Positions 7,569-15,479 of a stretch of 64,000 nucleotides of DNA are shown piece by piece. The position numbers were made by a program, and so were the translations under genes. This DNA comes from Flavobacterium panacis (GTDB lineage: Bacteria; Bacteroidota; Bacteroidia; Flavobacteriales; Flavobacteriaceae). Below the pieces are notes generated by a model. It was given only the letters and a program-made list of their open reading frames with translations. It was not told the origin of the DNA and did no database searches. Positions within the stretch are counted from its first letter, which is position 1. Each line of letters begins with the position of its first letter. The DNA lies in assembly GCF_024649945.1 (NCBI RefSeq), contig NZ_JANKMS010000009.1, positions 228,336-292,335 on the forward strand, read 5' to 3'.

Positions 7569-8546
7569 ATGTCACAAATCGAACCAATATTACAAGAAAA
7601 TAAAAACCGCTTCGTTATTTTTCCGATTAAACATCATGATATTTGGGAATGGTATAAAAAGATGGAAGCTAGTTTCTGGACTGCAGAAGAAATCGACTTA
7701 CACCAAGATTTGGCAGACTGGAATAATAAGTTAAATGATGATGAAAGATATTTCATCAAACACATTTTAGCATTCTTCGCAGCTTCTGACGGAATCGTAA
7801 ACGAAAACCTTGCTGAAAACTTTGTAAATGAAGTACAATACGCTGAAGCGAAATTTTTCTACGGATTTCAAATCATGATGGAGAATATTCATAGTGAGAC
7901 CTATTCTTTATTAATTGATACTTACGTTAAAGACGAGGCAGAAAAAACAGAATTATTTAATGCTTTAGAAGTATTCCCTGCAATTGCTAAAAAAGGAGAA
8001 TGGGCCTTAAAATGGATCGAGTCAGATTCGTTTGCTGAAAGACTTATTGCTTTTGCTGCGGTTGAAGGAATCTTTTTCTCAGGAGCATTCTGTTCAATTT
8101 ATTGGTTGAAAAAACGTGGTTTGATGCCAGGTTTAACATTTTCTAATGAGTTGATTTCTCGTGACGAAGGCGTACATTGTGATTTTGCAGTTCACTTGCA
8201 CAATCACCATTTGGTAAACAAAGTGCCAAAAGAAAGAATTAAAGAAATTATTGTCGATGCATTAGATATCGAAAGACAATTTGTTACTGAATCTCTTCCG
8301 GTAAGTTTAATTGGTATGAATGCTGGTTTAATGACACAGTATTTAGAGTTTGTTGCTGATAGACTTTTGGTTGAATTAGGTTGCGAGCGTGTTTACGGAT
8401 CAGCAAATCCATTCGATTTCATGGACATGATTTCTCTTCAAGGAAAAACTAATTTCTTTGAAAAACGTGTTGCGGAGTATCAAAAATCTGGTGTAATGAA
8501 CACGGATAGTGATGCTCAAAAAATTTCATTCGATGCAGATTTTTAG
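7569..8546 (+). CDS. nrdB: ribonucleoside-diphosphate reductase, beta (small) subunit
   Basis: A 325-residue class I ribonucleotide reductase small subunit. It houses the di-iron centre and the stable tyrosyl radical that starts reduction of ribonucleoside diphosphates. The radical Tyr is probably Tyr112 in ENIHSETYSLLI, matching the SRSYT motif of the Escherichia coli protein. Iron ligands are visible in the paired helices (the Glu of ENIHSE, the EGIFF helix, and DEGVHCDFAVHLH). The protein partners with NrdA encoded 265 bases downstream. Order nrdB-nrdA is the usual one in Bacteroidota. Confidence 0.97.
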   Translation: MSQIEPILQENKNRFVIFPIKHHDIWEWYKKMEASFWTAEEIDLHQDLADWNNKLNDDERYFIKHILAFFAASDGIVNENLAENFVNEVQYAEAKFFYGFQIMMENIHSETYSLLIDTYVKDEAEKTELFNALEVFPAIAKKGEWALKWIESDSFAERLIAFAAVEGIFFSGAFCSIYWLKKRGLMPGLTFSNELISRDEGVHCDFAVHLHNHHLVNKVPKERIKEIIVDALDIERQFVTESLPVSLIGMNAGLMTQYLEFVADRLLVELGCERVYGSANPFDFMDMISLQGKTNFFEKRVAEYQKSGVMNTDSDAQKISFDADF

Positions 8547-8811
8547 GTAACAAAATACTTTTAGCGCCTGATCTTCTCAGTAACGCTAAAAAAAGATTAC
8601 AAAATATTTTTTTAAGGTTGAATCTCTTTCCCCAAGTCGCAGGTTCAATAGCAATTTATGACGCATTTAAATTCGATTTTCGAATTTGAAAGGAGTAACT
8701 ATTGAGAATTCGGTAATTCTCTAAAATTAATTTAAAAACACGCAATGTTTAAGTGCTGGAGTTCGTTCTCTAAGTACTTTCATTTTTTCAATAACCATAA
8801 AAGGTAAGCTT
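8547..8811 (+). other. structured spacer between nrdB and nrdA
   Basis: A 265-base non-coding spacer with at least four stem-loops: TTTTAGCG/CGCTAAAA (8559-8591, with an inner CTGA/TCAG stem), AAATTCG/CGAATTT (8669-8687), GAGAATT/AATTCTC (8704-8721) and an AAGTGCT/AGTACTT stem (about 8750-8779) topped by a TTCG loop. None has a T run, so they are not ordinary terminators. It could be a leader of nrdA, a processing site or a small RNA. Confidence 0.5.
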
Positions 8812-11202
8812 ATGTATGTAGTAAAAAGAGATGGCCACAGAGAGCCGGTAATGTTTGATAAGATTACAGAAAGAATCAAAAAATTGTGTTACGGCTTGAA
8901 TGAGCTTGTAGATCCTGTTAAGGTAGCCATGAGAGTTATCGAAGGATTGTATGATGGGGTTTCGACTTCTGAATTAGATAATCTTGCAGCAGAAACGGCG
9001 GCTTCTATGACAATTGCGCATCCAGATTATGCACAATTGGCAGCTCGTATCGCTATTTCAAATCTACATTCAAATACTAAAAAATCTTTCTCTGAAACGA
9101 TGAAAGATATGTATCACTACGTGAATCCAAGAAATGGACAAGATGCTCCATTAATTGCAGATGACGTATTTAAAGTAATTCAGGAAAACGCTGCTTTTTT
9201 AGATTCTCATATTATTTATACAAGAGATTTTAATTACGATTACTTTGGTTTCAAAACCTTAGAGCGTTCTTATCTTCTTAAAATAAACGGAAAAATCGTA
9301 GAGCGTCCGCAGCACATGTTAATGCGTGTTTCTGTTGGTATTCACTTAGACGACTTAAAATCGGTTATTGAAACTTATGATTTAATGTCTAAAAAGTTCT
9401 TTACGCATGCAACGCCAACGTTGTTCAATGCTGGAACTCCAAAACCTCAAATGTCTTCTTGTTTCCTTTTGGCAATGCAAGATGATAGTATTGATGGTAT
9501 TTATGATACATTAAAACAAACAGCAAAAATCTCGCAGTCAGCGGGAGGAATCGGACTTTCTATCCACAACGTTCGTGCAACTGGATCTTACATTCGCGGT
9601 ACAAACGGAACTTCAAACGGAATTGTACCGATGTTGAGAGTTTTCAACGATACAGCGCGTTACGTAGATCAAGGTGGTGGAAAACGTAAAGGAAGTTTTG
9701 CGATTTACATCGAAACTTGGCATGCTGATATTTTTGATTTCTTGGATTTAAAGAAAAATACAGGAAAAGAAGAAATGCGTGCGAGAGATTTATTCTTCGC
9801 TATGTGGACTTCAGATTTGTTTATGAAACGTGTTCAGGAAGATTCAACTTGGACTTTAATGTGTCCAAACGAATGTCCGGGATTATATGACGTTTATGGA
9901 GATGAATTCGAGAAATTATACACTGATTACGAATTCCAAAATAAAGGAAGAAAAACCATCCGTGCTCGTGAATTATGGGAGAAAATCCTAGAATCTCAAA
10001 TCGAGACTGGAACACCATATATGTTGTATAAAGATGCAGCAAACCGTAAATCGAACCACAAGAATTTAGGGACAATTCGTTCTTCTAACTTGTGTACAGA
10101 GATTATGGAGTTTACTTCTAAAGATGAAATTGCAGTTTGTAACTTGGCTTCAATCTCATTGCCAATGTTCATTGAAAACGGACAATTCGATCACCAAGCG
10201 CTTTACAATGTTACAAAACGTGTAACTCGTAACTTGAACAAAGTAATCGACAGAAACTACTATCCAGTAAAAGAAGCTGAAAACTCAAACATGCGTCACC
10301 GTCCAGTTGGATTAGGAGTGCAAGGTTTAGCAGATGCTTTCATCATGTTGCGTATGCCTTTTACAAGTGATGAAGCTAAAAAATTAAACCAAGAGATTTT
10401 TGAAACTTTATACTTCGCTGCTGTAACCGCTTCTATGGAAATGGCAAAAGAAGAAGGACCTTACTCAACTTTTGAAGGTTCTCCAATGTCACAAGGAGAA
10501 TTCCAACACAATATGTGGGGAATGAAAGATGAGGAATTATCTGGTCGTTGGGACTGGGCTTCTTTAAGAAAAGAAGTTGTAGAACACGGAGTTCGTAACT
10601 CATTGTTAGTTGCTCCGATGCCAACTGCTTCGACTTCTCAAATCTTAGGAAACAATGAAGCTTTTGAACCTTATACATCAAACATTTATACACGTCGTGT
10701 ATTGTCTGGAGAATTTATCGTAGTAAACAAACATTTACTTCACGATTTAGTAGAAAGAGGTTTGTGGAACGAGTCATTGAAGCAAGAAATTATGCGTCAT
10801 AATGGATCTGTTCAAAATATTGATATTATTCCGCAAGATTTAAAAGAACTTTATAAAACAGTTTGGGAAATGTCGATGAAAGATATTATCGATATGTCGC
10901 GTCAAAGAGGTTACTTTATTGACCAGTCTCAATCGTTGAACTTGTTCATGCAAGATGCAAACTATTCTAAACTAACGTCAATGCACTTCTACGCTTGGCA
11001 GTCTGGTTTAAAAACGGGAATGTATTATTTAAGAACAAAAGCGGCTGTAGATGCTATTAAATTCACATTAAACAACGACAAAAAAGAGGAAACTCCATCT
11101 TTAGTTCAGGAAACTGAAGAAATCAGCGTTGAAGATTATAAAGCAATGTTGTTGAAAGCACAAGCAGCAGGTCCTGAGGATTGTGAAATGTGTGGAAGTT
11201 AA
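8812..11202 (+). CDS. nrdA: ribonucleoside-diphosphate reductase, alpha (large) subunit
   Basis: A 796-residue catalytic subunit of class I ribonucleotide reductase. Residues 1-90 form an ATP-cone (MYVVKRDGHREPVMFDKITERI) for overall activity control. The barrel carries the SSCFLL and NLCTEI cysteines that supply electrons and the catalytic Cys within AVCNLASISLP. The C-terminal CEMCGS is the swinging dithiol that is re-reduced by thioredoxin or glutaredoxin. Length is slightly above that of the Escherichia coli protein, as usual in this phylum. The start ATG follows the structured spacer and there is no Shine-Dalgarno sequence. Confidence 0.97.
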   Translation: MYVVKRDGHREPVMFDKITERIKKLCYGLNELVDPVKVAMRVIEGLYDGVSTSELDNLAAETAASMTIAHPDYAQLAARIAISNLHSNTKKSFSETMKDMYHYVNPRNGQDAPLIADDVFKVIQENAAFLDSHIIYTRDFNYDYFGFKTLERSYLLKINGKIVERPQHMLMRVSVGIHLDDLKSVIETYDLMSKKFFTHATPTLFNAGTPKPQMSSCFLLAMQDDSIDGIYDTLKQTAKISQSAGGIGLSIHNVRATGSYIRGTNGTSNGIVPMLRVFNDTARYVDQGGGKRKGSFAIYIETWHADIFDFLDLKKNTGKEEMRARDLFFAMWTSDLFMKRVQEDSTWTLMCPNECPGLYDVYGDEFEKLYTDYEFQNKGRKTIRARELWEKILESQIETGTPYMLYKDAANRKSNHKNLGTIRSSNLCTEIMEFTSKDEIAVCNLASISLPMFIENGQFDHQALYNVTKRVTRNLNKVIDRNYYPVKEAENSNMRHRPVGLGVQGLADAFIMLRMPFTSDEAKKLNQEIFETLYFAAVTASMEMAKEEGPYSTFEGSPMSQGEFQHNMWGMKDEELSGRWDWASLRKEVVEHGVRNSLLVAPMPTASTSQILGNNEAFEPYTSNIYTRRVLSGEFIVVNKHLLHDLVERGLWNESLKQEIMRHNGSVQNIDIIPQDLKELYKTVWEMSMKDIIDMSRQRGYFIDQSQSLNLFMQDANYSKLTSMHFYAWQSGLKTGMYYLRTKAAVDAIKFTLNNDKKEETPSLVQETEEISVEDYKAMLLKAQAAGPEDCEMCGS

Positions 11203-11541
11203 TTGTAGATTTTAGATCTAAAGATTTTAGATTTTAATTTGATATATGAAGCAGTTGTCATTTTTGATAGCTGCTTTTTTTGTTTTTGATCACATCGAAT
11301 TTAAACATAGCCCACGGTTTCAACCGTGGGTACACAAAGAAGAGCATCATAAGTATCCCAAGGTTAAAACCTTGGGCTATGTTGAATATGATTGTCTAAT
11401 AACAATATCCCCAAAATTTCCCCGTTCTAATTAATACCAAAGACCTTTTCAAAACTTAGCACCTTAGCATCTAAGTAGCTCAGAACCTTCTCTTTTAAAC
11501 CTTTAAAAGAGAATTGAGTCTTATTGTAATAATTTCTGATT
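11203..11541. other. intergenic region holding a REP-like pair
   Basis: A 339-base region. Besides the REP-like pair at 11305-11382 it holds a low-complexity stretch of repeated TAGATTTTAGAT words at 11205-11237 and a CTTAGCACCTTAGCATCTAAG stretch (about 11455-11476), both of a kind seen at other gene ends here. An ORF of 62 codons across the palindromes is not considered real. Confidence 0.5.
11305..11382. repeat. REP-like head-to-head palindrome pair 1
   Basis: Two palindromes face each other: ACATAGCCCACGGTTT plus CAACCGTGGG (11305-11330), and CCCAAGGTTAAAACC plus TTGGGCTATGT (11357-11382). Each has a stem around a GGTTxxAACC core, and the outer ends ACATAGCCC/GGGCTATGT are inverted copies. 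The arrangement is like paired REP/BIME units that IS200-like RAYT transposases recognise; no such transposase is in the window. Confidence 0.7.
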
Positions 11542-12939
11542 ATGAAAAAAAGCAATCTTTGGTCATTACGATTAGGTTTTTCAGGAAAACAAGGTGTTCA
11601 AATTGAAAAATTAGGAGTAGAAAAGTTTCTAAAACATTCCTATAACTCCAAATTTGACAAACAGTTTCCTGATTTTCTGCAGGATCAGCCTAAAACAACT
11701 TTAGAATTAAAAGAGATTAGAGAACAAATAAAAATCTCAGGTCCCGAAACCAGAAAAGAATTTCAGAAAAAAGAAAATCAAGCAAATGCAGCATTTAAAA
11801 AATGGTGGATCGCCAAAATGCGTACAGATGAATTTCCGCTTCGCGAGAATATGGTTTGTTTTTGGCACAATCATTTCGTTTCGACTTCACAAAAAGTAAA
11901 AATCAACTACTGGATTTATCAGCACAATATGATTTTGCGTGAAAATGCTTTTGGCAATTTTAAAGAATTGACCAAACAGATTCTAAAATCGAATGCAATG
12001 GTGCGATATCTTGATAACGGCGACAACAAAAAAGGAAAAGTCAACGAAAACCTAAGTCGTGAATTGTTAGAGTTATTTACTATCGGAATTGGAAATTATA
12101 CAGAAAACGACATTAAAAACGGAGCAAAAGCATTAGCAGGTTTAAATATTGGCGATGACGGCGCGGTTTACCGAAAAAATATAGAAGACAATAGTGATAA
12201 AACCTATTTCGGAAAAACCGGAAACTGGAAAGCCGATGATTTGGTTGATATTATTTTCGAACAGAAAAATATTCCCTATTTAATTACTCGAAAAATCCTG
12301 AAATGGTTTGTATATGATAATCCACCAGAAGATTTGGTAGCCTATTACGGAGATTATTTTAGAAAAGAAAAATTCGAAATCCAGCCTTTACTGACTAAGA
12401 TTTTTACGGAAGAATTTTCAAAAGAGAATTCTGGAAACAAAATCAAAAATCCGCTGGTTTATATTTTACAGCTTTATGATGAATTACAAATCGAGAATGT
12501 TGACGATGCTGCAATTATGGCATTCATAAAACAGCAAGGAATGGATTTATACAATCAGGTAAACGTGAAAGGCTGGGATGGAGGAAATTCCTGGCTGACT
12601 TCTCAGATTTATTTGCAAAGAAATAATACAGCCGATTTATTATGCAGTGGCAAAAGCCTAACTCGAAAGGTTTTAAAGACGATGATGAACGGAATAGAAA
12701 AAGAAAAATCAGAATATGAAAAAGTGGATGTAAAAGTCGTTTTTGATTCAAACGGAAATAATAAAACCATTATTTCTGAATTGTCAAATCGATTGTTGTT
12801 TACAGTTAGTGATTCGGCTCAAAAAGACATGGAAAAACTTTTGAAATACGATTTTGATCCGAAGGAACCTCATGCTGATTTTGCAGTTGTTCGCGTATTC
12901 AACTACATTACAAAATTGCCTGAATATCAATTAATTTAG
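11542..12939 (+). CDS. DUF1800 domain-containing protein
   Basis: A 465-residue protein of the DUF1800 family. Characteristic features are the MVCFWHNHFVSTSQKVK motif (about residues 110-126), the LSRELLELFTIGIGNYTENDI segment (about 170-190), repeated FGKTGNW and the C-terminal NVKGWDGGNSWL motif. The family is regularly paired with DUF1501 proteins, as here (11 bases between the genes). Biochemical function is not established. No clear N-terminal signal peptide is present, although the partner has one, so where it acts is unclear. A preceding untranslated region holds only repeats. Confidence 0.9.
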   Translation: MKKSNLWSLRLGFSGKQGVQIEKLGVEKFLKHSYNSKFDKQFPDFLQDQPKTTLELKEIREQIKISGPETRKEFQKKENQANAAFKKWWIAKMRTDEFPLRENMVCFWHNHFVSTSQKVKINYWIYQHNMILRENAFGNFKELTKQILKSNAMVRYLDNGDNKKGKVNENLSRELLELFTIGIGNYTENDIKNGAKALAGLNIGDDGAVYRKNIEDNSDKTYFGKTGNWKADDLVDIIFEQKNIPYLITRKILKWFVYDNPPEDLVAYYGDYFRKEKFEIQPLLTKIFTEEFSKENSGNKIKNPLVYILQLYDELQIENVDDAAIMAFIKQQGMDLYNQVNVKGWDGGNSWLTSQIYLQRNNTADLLCSGKSLTRKVLKTMMNGIEKEKSEYEKVDVKVVFDSNGNNKTIISELSNRLLFTVSDSAQKDMEKLLKYDFDPKEPHADFAVVRVFNYITKLPEYQLI

Positions 12940-12950
12940 AAAATAAGATT

Positions 12951-14114
12951 ATGAACAGAAGAGATTTTCTAACATTGACAGGAACTTTCACAGGCGGACT
13001 GCTTGTGCTTCCTGATTTTTTACACGCTTTTGGTTCGCAAACGAATTTATTTGTTGGCGAACAATGCGTTGTTTTTGTTCAATTGAACGGAGGAAACGAC
13101 GGATTGAATACTTTTATTCCGTATGACGATCCGTTGTATTATGATTTACGAACTAAAATTGCTTTAAGTAAAGATGTTGTGGTTGGGAAAAATAAAGGAA
13201 TGGCATTTCATCCTTCGTTGAAAGATTTTGTCCAAATGCAACAAAATGGTGATTTGACTGTAATTCAAAACGTCGGTTATCCAGAGCCTATTCGTTCGCA
13301 TTTTAGAAGTCAGGAAATTTGGCAAACGGCAACCGATTCGAATGAATATATTAATGAAGGCTGGCTAGGAAGATTTCTGGATCTGCAATGCAACGGACAT
13401 CAGGCAACTGCTGGAATCAATTTAGACTCTATTGATAATTTGGCTTTAAAAGGAGTGGAGCCGAATTTTATTACCATAAAAGATCCAAACCGTTTTAAAG
13501 TAAAAGGAAAAGAGGAAAATGTGACTTTGTCTCAGAATCCACATTTGGATTTTGTTCGAAAAATTGCAAATTCAGTTACCGAAGGTTCAGATGAAATTCA
13601 GAAAGCATTAGCTAAATCGAAAAACGAAATCAGTTATCCAAAAACTGAATTATCTAAAAACCTAGAGTGGATTTCAAGATTAATAAAAGGAAACCTAAAT
13701 TCAAAAGTTTATTATACTTCTCTCGGCGGATTTGACACGCATGATAATCAGCTTTCCATTCACGAAAAAAGATTGGGAGATTTAAATGATGCCCTTTATA
13801 ATTTTTACAGCGATTTAAAACAAGCACAATTACTTCAAAACGTCACCATAGTAGTTTTCTCAGAATTTGGACGAAGAGTAAAAGACAATGGAAACGGAAC
13901 CGATCACGGAACCGCAGCGCCAATGTTCATAATAGGGGGAAATAATAAAGGAACCATTTTAGGAAAAAATCCAAACTTATCCGACTTAGACAACGGCGAT
14001 TTAAAATACGAAATTGATTTTAGAAGTGTGTATGCGTCATTACTAAAACAAAAAATGGATTTTGATTATTCCAAAATCGGGATTACGAATAGACCAGTTT
14101 CTGGATTATTTTGA
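12951..14114 (+). CDS. DUF1501 domain-containing protein, twin-arginine signal
   Basis: A 387-residue exported protein. The N-terminus MNRRDFLTLTGTFTGGLLVL has a twin-arginine motif (RRDFL) followed by a hydrophobic stretch, so it is probably exported folded through Tat. The body belongs to DUF1501, an alkaline phosphatase/sulfatase-like fold: VQLNGGNDGLNTFIP near 45-60, SLGGFDTHDNQLSIHEKRL near 258, VVFSEFGRRVKDNGNGTDHGTAAPMF near 302. These acidic and His residues suggest metal binding. It forms a two-gene unit with the DUF1800 gene. Substrate unknown. Confidence 0.92.
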   Translation: MNRRDFLTLTGTFTGGLLVLPDFLHAFGSQTNLFVGEQCVVFVQLNGGNDGLNTFIPYDDPLYYDLRTKIALSKDVVVGKNKGMAFHPSLKDFVQMQQNGDLTVIQNVGYPEPIRSHFRSQEIWQTATDSNEYINEGWLGRFLDLQCNGHQATAGINLDSIDNLALKGVEPNFITIKDPNRFKVKGKEENVTLSQNPHLDFVRKIANSVTEGSDEIQKALAKSKNEISYPKTELSKNLEWISRLIKGNLNSKVYYTSLGGFDTHDNQLSIHEKRLGDLNDALYNFYSDLKQAQLLQNVTIVVFSEFGRRVKDNGNGTDHGTAAPMFIIGGNNKGTILGKNPNLSDLDNGDLKYEIDFRSVYASLLKQKMDFDYSKIGITNRPVSGLF

Positions 14115-14120
14115 GGAATA

Positions 14121-14222
14121 GCCACGAATTCACGAATTTATTTTTTTTAAAATCTGTGCGGTTAATTGGTGAAATTAGAATTAATAATGATAACGATTTG
14201 ATTTAAATTCGTGAATTCGTGG
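14121..14222. repeat. perfect 20-bp inverted repeat, CCACGAATT family, copy 1
   Basis: GCCACGAATTCACGAATTTA (14121-14140) is exactly the reverse complement of 14203-14222, with 62 bases between. A related pair lies at 37654-37738. It follows the DUF1501 gene and could act as a transcript end or as a mobile palindrome. Confidence 0.75.
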
Positions 14223-14369
14223 CAAAAAAAACTTAGCTCCTTATCTTCTCAGAACCTTAGAACCTCATTTTAATATTCTCATTTTAAGCCGATTTTTTTA
14301 TATTATCATACAAAACCTGCTAAATTTGTTAAGAAATCCTTTTTTGTTTCATAAAATGCAATCTTTTTT

Positions 14370-14399
14370 TTGGTGCACTAAAAATAATTTATACATTCG
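14370..14399 (+). promoter_or_regulatory. promoter of the aromatic amino acid operon
   Basis: TTG at 14370-14372, 19 bases, then TACATTCG at 14392-14399, one base from TAnnTTTG. It lies 30 bases before the leader peptide start. Confidence 0.6.
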
Positions 14400-14428
14400 C
14401 AGAGAATTTAAAACAAAACACAAACAAA

Positions 14429-14509
14429 ATGGCAAGTAACCGTTTTTATTTTAGCAACAATTTTTATTTCTTCTTTAGTAGAAGTCAGGATTGTGCTATG
14501 GTTATTTGA
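14429..14509 (+). CDS. Phe/Tyr-rich attenuator leader peptide
   Basis: A 26-codon ORF, ATG to TGA. Residues 6-16 read FYFSNNFYFFF, so six Phe and two Tyr codons occur in eleven. It is followed 31 bases later by an intrinsic terminator and then by pheA. The nucleotides of codons 19-22 (14485-14494) are exactly complementary to the left arm of that terminator. This is the design of amino acid attenuators such as the pheA leader of enteric bacteria: stalling at Phe or Tyr codons when charged tRNA is scarce frees the antiterminator. The peptide itself probably has no other function. Confidence 0.85.
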   Translation: MASNRFYFSNNFYFFFSRSQDCAMVI

Positions 14510-14571
14510 GATCAAATTTTAAGACAAACAAAACTAATATACAATCCTGATGCAAATCAGGATTTTTTTTT
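14485..14571 (+). promoter_or_regulatory. terminator/antiterminator (attenuator) upstream of pheA
   Basis: Terminator: AATCCTGAT / ATCAGGATT (14543-14564) with a GCAA loop and eight T's. Antiterminator: TCAGGATTGT (14485-14494), inside the leader ORF, is the exact reverse complement of ACAATCCTGA (14541-14550), which forms the left side of the terminator. The two pairings exclude each other. A ribosome that finishes the leader would cover or approach the first segment and permit termination; one that stalls at the aromatic codons would leave it free. Confidence 0.85.
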
Positions 14572-14577
14572 GACTAT

Positions 14578-15417
14578 ATGACAACGAAAATTGCAATACA
14601 AGGTATTAAAGGATCATTTCATCATCAGGTTGTGAAAGAGTATTTCTCTGAAAATGTGGATATTGATGAATGTTTATCTTTTGAAGAATTGATCGACAGC
14701 CTTATTGCCGGAAAATCTGATCAGGCTGTAATGGCGATCGAAAACTCAATCGCAGGTCCGATTATTCCAAATTATGCCTTGATCGACAAGAATAATTTGC
14801 ACATTATTGGAGAGCATTATTTGAATATCCAGCAGAATTTAATGGCTTTAAAAGGTCAGAAAATTGAAGATATTAGAGAAGTTCATTCACATCCAATGGC
14901 ACTTTTGCAGTGTATGGATTTTTTAAAACAATATCCAAATATCAAATTGGTTGAGGATAAAGATACAGCAGAAACAGCAAGAAGAATTCAGGAAAAACAA
15001 TTAACTGGAATTGCTGCAATTGCAAGTGTGACGGCTTCAGAAATGTACGATCTTGATATTATTGTATCATCGATTCAAACGATCAAAAATAATATGACTC
15101 GTTTTGTAATCATTAAAAAGCAAAATTCATTTCTGCCAGAAAGCGAAATCAACAGAGCTTCTGTAAAATTTGAATTAGATCATAAAAGAGGAAGTTTAGC
15201 GGCGGTTTTAAATGTAATGAGCGATTGCAAACTGAATTTGACAAAAATTCAGTCGCTTCCAAAAATAGAAACACCTTGGAAATATTCCTTCTTTGTAGAC
15301 GTAACATTTGAGAAATACGAAGATTTTGCAAAAGCCAAAGCGTTATTAAACATAATGGCAGAATATTTTAAAGTGTTGGGAGAATATAAAAACACGAAAC
15401 CTTTAAGTGAGTCTTAA
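14578..15417 (+). CDS. pheA: prephenate dehydratase
   Basis: A 279-residue monofunctional prephenate dehydratase that makes phenylpyruvate for phenylalanine synthesis. Residues 1-180 are the catalytic type 2 periplasmic-binding-like fold: IAIQGIKGSFHHQVVKEYF at the start, AIENSIAGPI near 59, and NMTRFVII near 172 (the TRF catalytic motif). Residues 195-270 are an ACT domain (KRGSLAAVLNVMSDCKLNLTKIQSLP) that usually binds Phe for feedback inhibition. The chorismate mutase is not fused here but on the DAHP synthase later in the operon. ATG lies 7 bases after the attenuator T run. Confidence 0.95.
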   Translation: MTTKIAIQGIKGSFHHQVVKEYFSENVDIDECLSFEELIDSLIAGKSDQAVMAIENSIAGPIIPNYALIDKNNLHIIGEHYLNIQQNLMALKGQKIEDIREVHSHPMALLQCMDFLKQYPNIKLVEDKDTAETARRIQEKQLTGIAAIASVTASEMYDLDIIVSSIQTIKNNMTRFVIIKKQNSFLPESEINRASVKFELDHKRGSLAAVLNVMSDCKLNLTKIQSLPKIETPWKYSFFVDVTFEKYEDFAKAKALLNIMAEYFKVLGEYKNTKPLSES

Positions 15418-15479
15418 AGTTGGAAAGTCAAAAGTCTTAAAGTCAAAAAAGAAAGCTTAAAGCAAATTAAATATAAATC

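Noticed and set aside
8625..8665. tRNA-like T arm (GCAGGTTCAATAGC) between nrdB and nrdA
   Set aside because: No acceptor, D or anticodon arm could be fitted around it.
11246..11434. 62-codon plus-strand ORF
   Set aside because: It runs across a REP-like palindrome pair, its protein is unlike any family, and ORFs over palindromes arise by chance.
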